Below are positions 14,853-23,107 of a stretch of DNA of 64,000 bases, in pieces. How positions within the stretch are numbered: position 1 is the first letter of the stretch; the number at the start of each line of letters is the position of its first letter. The translations under genes were made by a program, and so were the position numbers. The DNA comes from Algisphaera sp039180025 (GTDB lineage Bacteria > Planctomycetota > Phycisphaerae > Phycisphaerales > Phycisphaeraceae). Below the pieces are notes generated by a model that was not told the DNA's origin, did not search any database, and saw only the letters and a program-made list of their open reading frames with translations. Location of the stretch: positions 30,195 to 94,194 of the forward strand of contig JBCDDZ010000008.1 in assembly GCA_039180025.1 (NCBI GenBank), in the 5' to 3' direction.

Positions 14853-15775
14853 CGCGGCGGGCTTTCTTCAGGCTTATCATTCATCAAGGGCCGCGAGGCA
14901 GCGGCCTGCGTATCCCCCCAGGCTTGCCGGATCACCTGGGCATCCGTCAGGAGGTCGAGCAGGTCGGTGTGCTTCGCTTTGCGGATCGTGCCCCGCAGCT
15001 CGTTGAGCCGGGCGGCGAGCCGGTCCAGAGCCTCGGCGATCGGGGCGCGGTTGGCCTCGATGATATCGCGGCGCATCGGGGGGTTGGAAAGCGCCAGCCG
15101 GGTCGTGTCGCGGAAACCGGTCGAGGCCAAGTCGAGGGGCCCCATGTCGTCGGCCGTATGCGCCAAAAGCACCGCCACCAGGTGCGGCAGGTGGGACACG
15201 GCCGCGACCTGCCGATCGTGGGCGTCGGCGGTCATCGTGTGGAGCGTCGCCCCGAGGCCCTCCCAAAACGCCGTGACCAGCGCGAGCGCGTCGGCATCGG
15301 TATCGGCGGTCGGACACAGGACACACGGCCGACCTCGGAAAAGGTCGGCCTCGGCGTGGTCCGGCCCCTGCCGCTCGGACCCCGCCATCGGGTGCGCGGG
15401 GACGAAAAACTGCGGCTGGCTCAGATACCGCTTCGCATCGGCGGCCACGCTCAGCTTGGTCGAGCCCACGTCGGTGACGTACATGCCCCGCCGCTGATGC
15501 GGCGCCAGGTCCCGAAAAATCTCGGCAAACCCCCCGACCGGGACCGCCACGACCACCAGCGTCGGGCCGGGCGTCCCGACCGCCTCCGCCAGGTCTTGAA
15601 CACCGCGGTCGATCGCCCCGGCCGCGACGGCGCGCTCCACCGTGGTCGGGCTCCGCCCCACGCCGACCACCTGACCGGCAAACCCCCCCGCCCGGAGCCC
15701 CAGCCCCACGCTGGCGCCCAGCAGGCCGGTGCCCACGATCGTGATCTGCTGAATGTCCTCGAGCATAAATTCCAA
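14849..15775 (-). CDS. tyrA: Prephenate dehydrogenase
   Basis: Oxidative decarboxylation of prephenate in tyrosine synthesis. The 308-residue protein begins with the NAD-binding loop ITIVGTGLLGASVGLGLR and has VTDVGSTK (residues about 101-108), PAHPMAGSERQGPDHA with the catalytic-site histidine, and VSHLPHLVAVLLAH in the dimerisation domain. No chorismate mutase or ACT domain is fused, so it is the short monofunctional form; arogenate use cannot be excluded. The first ATG (15775) and a second at residue 4 are equally possible. It overlaps proC by four bases and diverges from accA. Confidence 0.93.
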   Translation of the reverse strand: MEFMLEDIQQITIVGTGLLGASVGLGLRAGGFAGQVVGVGRSPTTVERAVAAGAIDRGVQDLAEAVGTPGPTLVVVAVPVGGFAEIFRDLAPHQRRGMYVTDVGSTKLSVAADAKRYLSQPQFFVPAHPMAGSERQGPDHAEADLFRGRPCVLCPTADTDADALALVTAFWEGLGATLHTMTADAHDRQVAAVSHLPHLVAVLLAHTADDMGPLDLASTGFRDTTRLALSNPPMRRDIIEANRAPIAEALDRLAARLNELRGTIRKAKHTDLLDLLTDAQVIRQAWGDTQAAASRPLMNDKPEESPPR

Positions 15776-15855
15776 CTATAATGTGGTTTGGTCCCCGCCA
15801 CGAACCGCCGGCAGCCCCGGTCTCTGCGTCCCGCGTCCCCCTCTCGCTCCCCACC

Positions 15856-16866
15856 ATGACCACGCTTTCTGAATATACCGGCACCTACGAGCTCGAATTC
15901 GAGCGGCCTCTTCTCGCGCTCGAACGGCAGATCAACGAGCTCGAAGCCCAGGCCGACCCCAGCCGGTCGGCCGTCGGGCTCGATCCGAACCTCGATTTCT
16001 CGGCCGACCTGCGTCGGCTGCGGAAGTCGCACACCGCGATGCTCAAAAAAATCTATAAGAACCTCGACGCCTGGTCGACGGTGCAGGTCGCCCGCCACCC
16101 CGGTCGGCCGCAGACTTCGGACTACATCGCGGCGTTCGTGAAGGACTTTACCGAACTCCACGGCGACCGGCACTACGGCGACGACCCGGCCATCATCGCC
16201 GGGTTCGGCCGCATCGGACCCCACAAATGCCTCGTCGTCGGCCACCACAAGGGCAAAGACGTCAAGGACAAGATCGCCTGCCACTTCGGCTGCGCCCACC
16301 CCGAGGGCTACCGCAAAGCGCTCCGCTGCATGAAGCTCGCCGAGAAGTTCGGGCTCCCGGTGGTCACGTTCGTGGATACCCCGGGGGCTTACCCCGGCAT
16401 CGGCTCGGAGGAGCGGGGACAGGCCGAAGCGATCGCCGTGAACCTGCGTGAGATGGCTCGGCTCAAGGTGCCGATCGTGAGCGTGGTCATCGGCGAAGGC
16501 GGCTCGGGCGGCGCGATCGGGATCGGCGTCGCGGACAAGCTCGCCATGCTCCAGCACGCCTGGTACTCGGTCATCTCGCCCGAGGGCTGCGCCGCGATCC
16601 TCTGGAAAACCGCGAACCCCGAAAACAACGCCCGGGCCGCGGAAGCGATGAAAGTCACCGCCGCGGACAACCTTAAAATCGGCACGGTCGACGAGGTGCT
16701 CGACGAGCCGCTGGGCGCCGCCCACCGCCGCCCCTCGGCCGCCAGCGACCAACTCGAAAAATACGTGATTCAAACGCTCCGGGAACTCAAACGCTTCAAG
16801 CCCGAGAACCTCGTCAAGAAACGCTACGACCGGCTGCGTCAACTCGGCTCCTACCTGGGCGATTGA
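15856..16866 (+). CDS. accA: Acetyl-CoA carboxylase carboxyltransferase subunit alpha
   Basis: With AccD transfers carboxyl from biotin to acetyl-CoA, giving malonyl-CoA. The 336-residue protein starts with the coiled N-terminal helix YELEFERPLLALERQINELE, continues with DYIAAFVKDFTELHGDRHYGDDPAI, and carries the carboxyltransferase core TFVDTPGAYPGIGSEERGQ and VIGEGGSGGAIGIGVAD, ending with ISPEGCAAILWK. It is transcribed away from tyrA, with only 80 bases between starts. The in-frame ATG at 15781 gives a Pro/Arg-rich extension unlike the family and is rejected. AccD is not nearby. Confidence 0.97.
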   Translation: MTTLSEYTGTYELEFERPLLALERQINELEAQADPSRSAVGLDPNLDFSADLRRLRKSHTAMLKKIYKNLDAWSTVQVARHPGRPQTSDYIAAFVKDFTELHGDRHYGDDPAIIAGFGRIGPHKCLVVGHHKGKDVKDKIACHFGCAHPEGYRKALRCMKLAEKFGLPVVTFVDTPGAYPGIGSEERGQAEAIAVNLREMARLKVPIVSVVIGEGGSGGAIGIGVADKLAMLQHAWYSVISPEGCAAILWKTANPENNARAAEAMKVTAADNLKIGTVDEVLDEPLGAAHRRPSAASDQLEKYVIQTLRELKRFKPENLVKKRYDRLRQLGSYLGD

Positions 16867-17071
16867 CGCCTAGGTAGAAAGCCGCCGCCCCCGAGTAAAA
16901 CGGCCTTCAGTACACACGGTGTGATTAACCGGTGGAAAAAAACTTTCGTATTTGTCTATTGGCGGCACGGGAGTTGGACGATAATGAAGTCAACTCGCGA
17001 CCTGTCAACAAACACGCAAAGGGCCACGTCTTGGCCCATGCTGGAACTAGGGCAGCGCTTCGCGGGTTTTT

Positions 17072-18031
17072 TTACGCGCCGACGGGCCTAGGCACCGGGG
17101 CGAGCGTGTCGCCACGGGCGAAGCCGTGCCCCCGGACGAAATCGCTAAACGCGAGCGTCCTGCCGCCCGGGACCTGGACCTCGAGCAGTTCGACCGCACC
17201 GTCGCCACACGCGACCCGCAGGTCGGCCTGGACCGTCCCGGGCGGCTGGGTGTGGGGCGCACAGGTGTCGTCGGCAACGCGGCGCAGCAACAAAATCTGC
17301 GATTCCGGTTGATTCGCCGAGCGCCACACGACCCGGCAACCCGGCCAGGGCGTAAGGCCATGCACCCGGGCACGCACCCGGGCCGCGGTCAGCGAAAAAT
17401 CTACCGTGCCATCCGCCTTCCGCAGCTTGGGCGCCTGGGTCACCGCGTCCTCCCCCTGCCGCACCGGGTTCAACGTGTCCGCGGCGAGGTCGGCCAAGAC
17501 CTTGATGACCGCATCGGGCCCAAGTTCGGCGAGACGGTCGTGCAGTTCCCCTGTGGTTTCTTGCGGGTCGATCGGCGTCTCGCTGAGCGCATAGACATCG
17601 CCCGCGTCCATCTTGGTGGCCAGCCCGATGACGCTCACCCCGGTCACCGACTCGCCCTCGATGATCGCGTGGTGGATCGGCGCGGCGCCGCGGTACTTGG
17701 GCAGAAGCGAGGAGTGTACGTTGACGGCCAGCCGGCCCATCGCGTCGATCAGTTCCGGCGAGAGCTTCTGCCCGAACGCGATCACCACGGACGCCTCCGC
17801 CCCGAGTGCCCGGATCTTTTCGATAAACGCCGGGCTGTTTACGCCTCCGGATTTATGCACCGGCAAGCCCTCGGCCTCGGCCCATTGCGCCACCGGCGTG
17901 GGAGTCGTTTTTCGATGGCGTCCCGCGGGCTTATCCGGTTGTGACACAACCGCGACCAGGTCGTGCTCTTCGTGCAAACGTGCCGCCGTCGGCAGCCCGA
18001 ACGCACCCGACCCAAAGTAAATCAGCTTCAT
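17072..18031 (-). CDS. fmt: Methionyl-tRNA formyltransferase
   Basis: Formylates initiator Met-tRNA using 10-formyl-tetrahydrofolate. The 319-residue protein starts MKLIYFGSGAFGLPTAARL. The catalytic triad is present: Asn104 and His106 in LAVNVHSSLLPKYRGAAPI and Asp142 in ATKMDAGDVY. The C-terminal tRNA-binding domain (ARVRARVHGLTPWPGCRV) follows. It lies directly after def on the same strand, the classical def-fmt pair that adds and later removes the formyl group. Convergent with accA. Confidence 0.96.
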   Translation of the reverse strand: MKLIYFGSGAFGLPTAARLHEEHDLVAVVSQPDKPAGRHRKTTPTPVAQWAEAEGLPVHKSGGVNSPAFIEKIRALGAEASVVIAFGQKLSPELIDAMGRLAVNVHSSLLPKYRGAAPIHHAIIEGESVTGVSVIGLATKMDAGDVYALSETPIDPQETTGELHDRLAELGPDAVIKVLADLAADTLNPVRQGEDAVTQAPKLRKADGTVDFSLTAARVRARVHGLTPWPGCRVVWRSANQPESQILLLRRVADDTCAPHTQPPGTVQADLRVACGDGAVELLEVQVPGGRTLAFSDFVRGHGFARGDTLAPVPRPVGA

Positions 18032-18214
18032 GGTTATCAGTTTAGGGCCAACCGATGACGGCGGGTGGCGTCCGAGTTCATGAATAAAGCTTCACGCCAG
18101 CAGCCGGCCATCGCCGGTACGTGAAATCCCGGGTCCGCAGGCCGATCGGGATACTTCCCGAATAGCCCAGGGGTTCCATCTCCTTTGGAATGTGCCGTCC
18201 GATCAGTGAATCAC

Positions 18215-18751
18215 TCATCCCGCATCAAGCAACGACTGGATCGCGCGCTTGTTGGCCATACGGTCGATGCGGGTCATCTTGTCGAGGATGAGGGTGCCCT
18301 CGAGGTGGTCGAACTCGTGCTGCCAGACGCGGGCGGGGAAGTCGTCCGAGGTTTCGCGGAAGGCCTGGCCGTGCTCGTCGAGGGCTTGAATGGTGATCGT
18401 GGTCGGGCGGGTAACCTCCGCGGTGATGTGCGGGAGGCTCAGGCACCCCTCTTCTCGGGGTTCGGAATGAGGGCCGGGGGAAGAGAGGGTGGGGTTGATA
18501 TAAACCCGATCGTCGCCGGGGTCATTGGTGGGGTTGGCGACGAACATGCGCCAGGGAAGCCCGACCTGCGGCGCGGCCAGGCCGACGCCTTTGGCCTCGT
18601 GCATCAATTCCACCATCCGCGCGGCGACCGCCCGTACCGCATCGTCAACCTGGTCCAGCGGGGCGGCCTGCTGGAGCAAGACCGGATCCGGGTACATCAC
18701 GATCCTCAGGGCCGAGGGTTCTACGTTTTCGGGGCGGGGCACAGTGGGCAT
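18215..18751 (-). CDS. def: Peptide deformylase
   Basis: Metallo-enzyme that removes the N-formyl group from new proteins. All three motifs are intact in the 178-residue protein: GVGLAAPQ at residues 55-62, EGCLSLP with the metal-ligand Cys103, and HEFDHLEG with His145, Glu146 and His149. The start MPTVPRPENVEPSALRIV is preferred; an in-frame extension upstream to 18850 shows no conservation. It is followed 183 bases later by fmt on the same strand. Nothing is unusual in length or residues. Confidence 0.95.
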   Translation of the reverse strand: MPTVPRPENVEPSALRIVMYPDPVLLQQAAPLDQVDDAVRAVAARMVELMHEAKGVGLAAPQVGLPWRMFVANPTNDPGDDRVYINPTLSSPGPHSEPREEGCLSLPHITAEVTRPTTITIQALDEHGQAFRETSDDFPARVWQHEFDHLEGTLILDKMTRIDRMANKRAIQSLLDAG

Positions 18752-18910
18752 AATGGAATCCAAGCGGAAAAAGCAACCGGCCGACGGCGTCATCATAGAG
18801 CCTACGGTCGGGGTCCTGGCCGCACTTTGGAGAGTCAAGTGGCGATCCAAGGGACTGCCCTAATGCATACCAATATAGGGTTAATCTTAGTCCACGACAC
18901 GATTTGAGGC

Positions 18911-18939
18911 TTGACCCGCCGGCCGCGGCTTGCCATACT
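18911..18939 (+). promoter_or_regulatory. Promoter for the HU-family gene
   Basis: TTGACC at 18911-18916 and CATACT at 18934-18939 have an exact 17-base spacer, inside a gene-free gap of 336 bases between the divergent def and HU genes. It predicts a leader of about 140 bases. Visible consensus match; strength is inferred. Confidence 0.5.
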
Positions 18940-19087
18940 GCTTCGGGGTCCGCATGGGTTATTTACCCATCCGGGCTCGTCTCGACGGGTCCACCCAGAC
19001 CGCCACGCTCGGCCCCGGGTTGCCGTGCTAAGGCCTGTACCCGTCTTTATTCGCCTGCCGTCCGTACGCCGCCGAGGTTCCTTATCC

Positions 19088-19423
19088 ATGGCCACCGTCA
19101 CCAAAAAAGAACTCATCGACCAGATCGCCGAAGCCACCGGGCAGAAGCGGGTCGTCGTCAAAAGCATCGTCCAGACTTTTTTGAATTCCATCATCGTCGA
19201 ACTGGGCAAGGGCAACCGCCTCGAATTCCGGGACTTCGGCGTCTTCGAAGTCAAGCAGCGCCGGGCGCGCATGGCTCAGAACCCCAAGACGCTCGAGCCC
19301 GTGGAGGTCCCGCCGAAACGGACGGTGAAGTTCAAGGTCGGCCGCCTGATGAAACTCACGCTCAGCCAGGACGGGCTCGCCGACGACGAGATCGAAATCG
19401 ACCTCGATGAATCCGACGAATAA
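19088..19423 (+). CDS. HU/IHF-family DNA-binding protein with acidic tail
   Basis: Nucleoid-associated protein that bends DNA as a dimer. MATVTKKELIDQIAEATGQKR is the HU N-terminal helix pair; LEFRDFGVFEVKQRRARMAQNPKT is the DNA-gripping beta-arm with the conserved RxxRxxxNPxT; VKFKVGRLMK closes the domain at about residue 93. The remaining 18 residues (DGLADDEIEIDLDESDE) are acidic, an addition beyond the 90-residue norm. An upstream in-frame ATG overlaps the promoter and is rejected. The 3' end overlaps the annotated bioF start by 17 bases. Confidence 0.93.
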   Translation: MATVTKKELIDQIAEATGQKRVVVKSIVQTFLNSIIVELGKGNRLEFRDFGVFEVKQRRARMAQNPKTLEPVEVPPKRTVKFKVGRLMKLTLSQDGLADDEIEIDLDESDE

Positions 19424-20681
19424 TCCGCTCTCTCCACCGCCTCGCTCCGCTCTATTGCCCCCGGATCAAGCGGTTGAACCTCTGTTCTATCGGCGTCTCC
19501 GCGACGGGCTGGACGGCCTGGATCGCCAAACGCTGCGTCGGTGGCTGCGTCCTCTGCCATCGACCGGACGCCTGGTTCGATTGGCCGGCCGTGAACTCCT
19601 GAACCTCGCGGGCAACGATTACCTTGGGCTTGCCGAACACCCGCACCTCAAAGAAACCGCGATCCGGGCGATCGAGCAGCACGGCGTGGGTGCCACGGCC
19701 AGCCGACTGGTCGCCGGCCATCTCGACCTTCACGCGCAGATCGAAAGCCGCTTCGCTGCGTTCAAGCACGCGGAAGCCGGCCTCCTTCTCCCTACCGGAT
19801 ACGCCGCCAATCTGGCGGTGCTGACCGCCTTGGCCGGGCCGGGCGACTTGATCTGCCAGGACAAGCTCAATCACGCCAGCCTCCTCGACGCCGCGCAGGC
19901 GTCCGGCGCGCGGGTGCGAACCTTCCCCCATCGGGACTACGCCAAGCTCGAACGCCTCTTGAAAAAGCACGCTGATCGCGGAGTTAGCACAAGCGGCGGC
20001 GGCCCCCTCGGGCAACGATTCATTGTGACCGACGCGGTGTTTTCGATGGACGGCAACGTCGCCGACCTCCCAGCGCTCTGCGCGTTGGCGGAGCGCCACG
20101 ACGCGGTGCTGGTGGTCGATGAAGCCCACGGCACGGGGGTTCTTGGCGGAGACGGCGCGGGGCTCGCCAGCGCGCAAGGCGTGGCGGATCGGGTCCCTAT
20201 CACCGTCTCTACCGCGAGCAAAGCGCTCGGCGGGCTCGGCGGGCTGGTGACGGGGCCTCGCGTGGTGATCGATACCTTGATCAACCGTGCACGGCCTTTG
20301 ATCTACTCCACCGCCGTCCCTCCGGCACAAGCCGCTACGATCGGTGCGGCCCTCGACGTGATCCGTGACGAGCCGGAGCGTCGCCTGTGGCTCGCCGAAC
20401 TGTCAAAACGCTTGCGGACTCAGCTCGCCGCCGCCGGCTGGGCGGGGCTCTGCGGTGGAGACGATCTGTACCCCACGCCGATCGTCCCGTTGATCGTAGG
20501 CTCCAGCGAGGCCGCGGTCGCATTGCAGAAGCAGTTGGAACACCACCACATTCTCGCGGTCGCGATCCGGCCGCCTACGGTGGCCCCGCGCTCGGCACGG
20601 GTCCGTCTGAGCCTCCGGGCGGACATGACGGACGCGGACCTAAGCCTCATCGTGTCGGCCGCCGGTTCGCCGCCCCGCTAG
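19407..20681 (+). CDS. bioF: 8-amino-7-oxononanoate synthase (BioF/KBL family)
   Basis: PLP enzyme of the alpha-oxoamine synthase family; by resemblance it condenses pimeloyl-ACP/CoA with alanine in biotin synthesis. LAGNDYLGLAEHP (residues 68-80), HGVGATASRLVAGHLDLHAQIE, the PLP-contacting DEAHGTGVLG (238-247) and the Schiff-base Lys272 in STASKALGGLGG are all present. The 424 residues include about 40 extra at the N-terminus, and the ATG lies inside the HU gene, so a later start is possible. Related enzymes (KBL, serine palmitoyltransferase) share these motifs; BioF is the best fit but no other bio gene is in view. Confidence 0.85.
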   Translation: MNPTNNPLSPPPRSALLPPDQAVEPLFYRRLRDGLDGLDRQTLRRWLRPLPSTGRLVRLAGRELLNLAGNDYLGLAEHPHLKETAIRAIEQHGVGATASRLVAGHLDLHAQIESRFAAFKHAEAGLLLPTGYAANLAVLTALAGPGDLICQDKLNHASLLDAAQASGARVRTFPHRDYAKLERLLKKHADRGVSTSGGGPLGQRFIVTDAVFSMDGNVADLPALCALAERHDAVLVVDEAHGTGVLGGDGAGLASAQGVADRVPITVSTASKALGGLGGLVTGPRVVIDTLINRARPLIYSTAVPPAQAATIGAALDVIRDEPERRLWLAELSKRLRTQLAAAGWAGLCGGDDLYPTPIVPLIVGSSEAAVALQKQLEHHHILAVAIRPPTVAPRSARVRLSLRADMTDADLSLIVSAAGSPPR

Positions 20682-20756
20682 ACCGGCCGCCGCTGTTTCA
20701 CGAAGAAGCTTGCTCTGTACGCGTTTCGGATCATCGCATTGCCGAAGAGGCATGAG

Positions 20757-22280
20757 TCAAGGCTGAGTCAGTTCGGCGGTGCCCACGGTTTCGAGGAAAC
20801 CCGCGTAAAGCTGCCGATCCCCAACAAACCAATACGCCACCGCGTAGCCGTCCTGGATTCCGGTGAGTATGGTGGACCGGGTCGCACGGTCGGTGTCTGA
20901 AGTCATGTGCAGCCGGTGCCAGTCGTGGCCCGCGACCGACATCGTGCGTTCACTCTCGCTGAAACGGAAGCTGCCGAAGGGATCAAGAGCACGAGACGTA
21001 TCGGTAAGAATCGACTGCATCTGGACCCGGAAGTTGCGGTAGGCCGAGGCCTCAAGGCCGGTGGCCGCAGGGCCGAGCGCGACGCCGATGGTAGCTTCCT
21101 GCCCGGGGCCGGTCATCCGCTTCACCACATCGCAGGCTTGGGCGATCGCCTGTTCTTCAGAAACCTCGGTATCCGGCCACGGCACCCGCCAGTTGGAGAC
21201 GACCGGCCCGTCGCGGTCCAGTTCGTGTTCCGGCGGGATCCGCAGCATGGTCTGGCCACGGGGCGGCAGAGCCGACACCACGCCGATCGACGGATCGGGC
21301 AGGTCTGCTTCGGGGTTCTCGGTATCTACCTCTCCCCCCTCGGTACCAGAGGATTGGCCGGGCTCTTCACCGGGGGCCGATTCTTCCCCGGCGGGTGGCG
21401 TCGTGATGGAGGCGTTATCGGTTTCGGGGGCGGTCTCGACGGCCGGCGACGTGATCGCCAAATGTCCGCTCCCGGTGTCCGGACTCGAAGGCGGCTTGAG
21501 GAAACCGACCCAGGCGCCGTAGCCCGCACCGCCGATGACCGCAAGGACAATCAGTGCGATCACCGGCTTGGGCAGGAAAGAACCCTCGACCCGTTTGAGC
21601 ACCGGCCGGTTCCCCGCCCCGCCGTCCGCGGCCCGGGACATCGCCTGGATCGCCAGGGTTTTGCCCGCATAGATTTCCGACTTGCGCCGCTTGTATTCGT
21701 CGTTGGAGATGGCGCCGCTGTGTTTGAGTTCGTTGAGTTCACGCAGCTCCCGCATCTGCGTCTGGCTGTCGTTGGCCGACGCACCTGCTGCGCTGCCGCC
21801 GGCGGACCGGTGGTTGAGCGCGTAGCCGGTGCCCGTCGCCGAGTTCGAATTGTCGAGCTGGATCGACGATCCCCCCATGGTGGACCCGTGCGGCCCGCCG
21901 TCGAGCAGCGGATCGCCCGGCTCGAGTTCCAGGTGGGTCATGTCCACCAGGTCTCCTTTGAATTTCGAGAGGTCAAACTTATCGACTTTGAGGAGCGTAC
22001 CGCAGCTCGTGCAGTTCATCGTGCCGCCGAACACGCTGTGGGGGACACGGATCGTTTTCTGGCAAGCCCCGCAGCCGATCAATACCTGACGCAAGCGGCG
22101 GACGCCCGAAGCGTCCGAGCCCGACTCCAAAGCCGAAAAATCGGCCATCGGCTGAGCCGTCTCCTCGAGCGTCGGGACACGCTGTGCCTCTTGACAACCC
22201 GGGCAACGGACCCGCTTCCCCGCGTACTGATCGGGTACTTTTATTTTGCGGCGGCAAGATGCACAGTGGAAAGTCGGCAT
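20757..22280 (-). CDS. Zinc-ribbon, SHOCT-domain membrane protein of planctomycete type
   Basis: A 507-residue protein of unknown role. Order: an MJ0042-like zinc ribbon (residues 1-35, CASC and CPGC), a second one (about 70-100, CGAC and CTSC), a Gly/Ser-rich linker, a SHOCT-like segment (RELNELKHSGAISNDEYKRRK, about 180-200), one transmembrane span (VIALIVLAVIGGAGYGAWVGF, about 242-262), a Pro/Glu/Thr-rich stretch and a C-terminal domain of about 165 residues ending in VGDRQLYAGFLETVG. The ribbons would be cytoplasmic and the last domain outside the membrane. Start MPTFHCASCRRKIKV follows from the first ribbon. It is convergent with bioF. Function cannot be inferred. Confidence 0.7.
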   Translation of the reverse strand: MPTFHCASCRRKIKVPDQYAGKRVRCPGCQEAQRVPTLEETAQPMADFSALESGSDASGVRRLRQVLIGCGACQKTIRVPHSVFGGTMNCTSCGTLLKVDKFDLSKFKGDLVDMTHLELEPGDPLLDGGPHGSTMGGSSIQLDNSNSATGTGYALNHRSAGGSAAGASANDSQTQMRELRELNELKHSGAISNDEYKRRKSEIYAGKTLAIQAMSRAADGGAGNRPVLKRVEGSFLPKPVIALIVLAVIGGAGYGAWVGFLKPPSSPDTGSGHLAITSPAVETAPETDNASITTPPAGEESAPGEEPGQSSGTEGGEVDTENPEADLPDPSIGVVSALPPRGQTMLRIPPEHELDRDGPVVSNWRVPWPDTEVSEEQAIAQACDVVKRMTGPGQEATIGVALGPAATGLEASAYRNFRVQMQSILTDTSRALDPFGSFRFSESERTMSVAGHDWHRLHMTSDTDRATRSTILTGIQDGYAVAYWFVGDRQLYAGFLETVGTAELTQP

Positions 22281-22486
22281 GGTTGGTGTTCCCGGAGTCC
22301 GGAATATTTCGGCGTGGGCCACGCCGCCTTGACGGTTATGCTCTTAACGCAGAATACGCAGCCTGAACAATGGAGCGGTTCGCTGCGGTTTCATCGATCG
22401 TTCTCAAACCCACGCCCCCTAATGTACAAGCGACGTCGTTCCACGGGTGACGTTAGGGTGCAAAAAAATACCGTCTCTGACAGAAA
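22281..22486. other. Intergenic region with a GGCGTGG/CCACGCC palindrome
   Basis: Between two minus-strand genes. A perfect 15-base odd palindrome (GGCGTGG G CCACGCC, about 22310-22324) lies some 30 bases before the zinc-ribbon gene start. A lower-GC patch follows to 22486. No coding sequence is recognised. Confidence 0.4.
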
Positions 22487-22993
22487 CTATCTTTCGGGTG
22501 ACGGGGGATCGACTTCCTCACCGGGGTGGATGAAACCGAAATGCATTTCGGCGTGCCGGCACTGAAACTGCTTCCATTCTTCGGGGGTGAGTTTTCCAAA
22601 TAGAGGGCTGGCGTGACGCATCGGGTGCTGCTGGGCGTAGCCGACTTCTTCCCGCAGGCGGGTTAGCGCCGCCTCGAGCGTCGTCTCGGGGGGCGGTTCG
22701 AAAGCGGCGGCGATCTTCGCGGGCGGCTTGATCCCCGGCCGGACGGGCTTGGTGTGCAGACCGAAAAACCGCATCGTCCGGCCTGCTAGCCGTATCGGGA
22801 GAGGGATAGGCAAGTCGATCCCGTGGTTGGCCATCTCGAAGCCCATGGCGACGTGGCGGATGATCTGGGCGGCGGTCCAGTTGCCCGTGGTCACGTGCGG
22901 CCCGGCGGTAACCTGTTCCGCATCGGCCAGGATTTCTTCTAAGTCCGAAAAATGCAGGACCCGACGCTCGGCTTGCTTGGTTTTTACGGGCAT
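22487..22993 (-). CDS. DUF1569 (DinB-like) protein
   Basis: A 168-residue soluble protein of the DUF1569 family, a branch of the DinB four-helix metal-binding fold. The diagnostic elements are NWTAAQIIRHVAMGFEMANHG (first ligand-bearing helix, with His), HPMRHASPLFGKLTPEEWKQFQCRHAEMHF with the other conserved histidines, and the ending FGFIHPGE. No catalytic activity is established for the family. Start MPVKTKQAERRV is chosen over an upstream TTG/GTG extension. It lies downstream of rpsA on the same strand, separated by a strong terminator, so it is probably transcribed separately. Confidence 0.75.
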   Translation of the reverse strand: MPVKTKQAERRVLHFSDLEEILADAEQVTAGPHVTTGNWTAAQIIRHVAMGFEMANHGIDLPIPLPIRLAGRTMRFFGLHTKPVRPGIKPPAKIAAAFEPPPETTLEAALTRLREEVGYAQQHPMRHASPLFGKLTPEEWKQFQCRHAEMHFGFIHPGEEVDPPSPER

Positions 22994-23025
22994 GACCAAC
23001 TGATCGTAACGTAATCCAAAGAAAA

Positions 23026-23050
23026 AGCCCACGGGGATAATCCGTGGGCT
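23026..23050 (-). terminator. Intrinsic terminator after rpsA
   Basis: A perfect nine-base stem, AGCCCACGG at 23026-23034 and CCGTGGGCT at 23042-23050, with a seven-base loop. On the minus strand it is followed by a U-rich run (the A-run at 23022-23026), giving a textbook Rho-independent terminator for rpsA. Confidence 0.88.
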
Positions 23051-23107
23051 CGTTCAACGTAGATGGATGGGGTAGGGCGGAGTAGAGCGGAGCCCGGGAG
23101 GCCGGGG

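Noticed and set aside
16867..17071. Possible accA terminator (T-run at 17067-17073) and GGGCCA/TGGCCC stem (about 17021-17037)
   Set aside because: The stem and the T-run are separated by about 30 bases and do not make one continuous hairpin-U unit, so I did not list it as a terminator.
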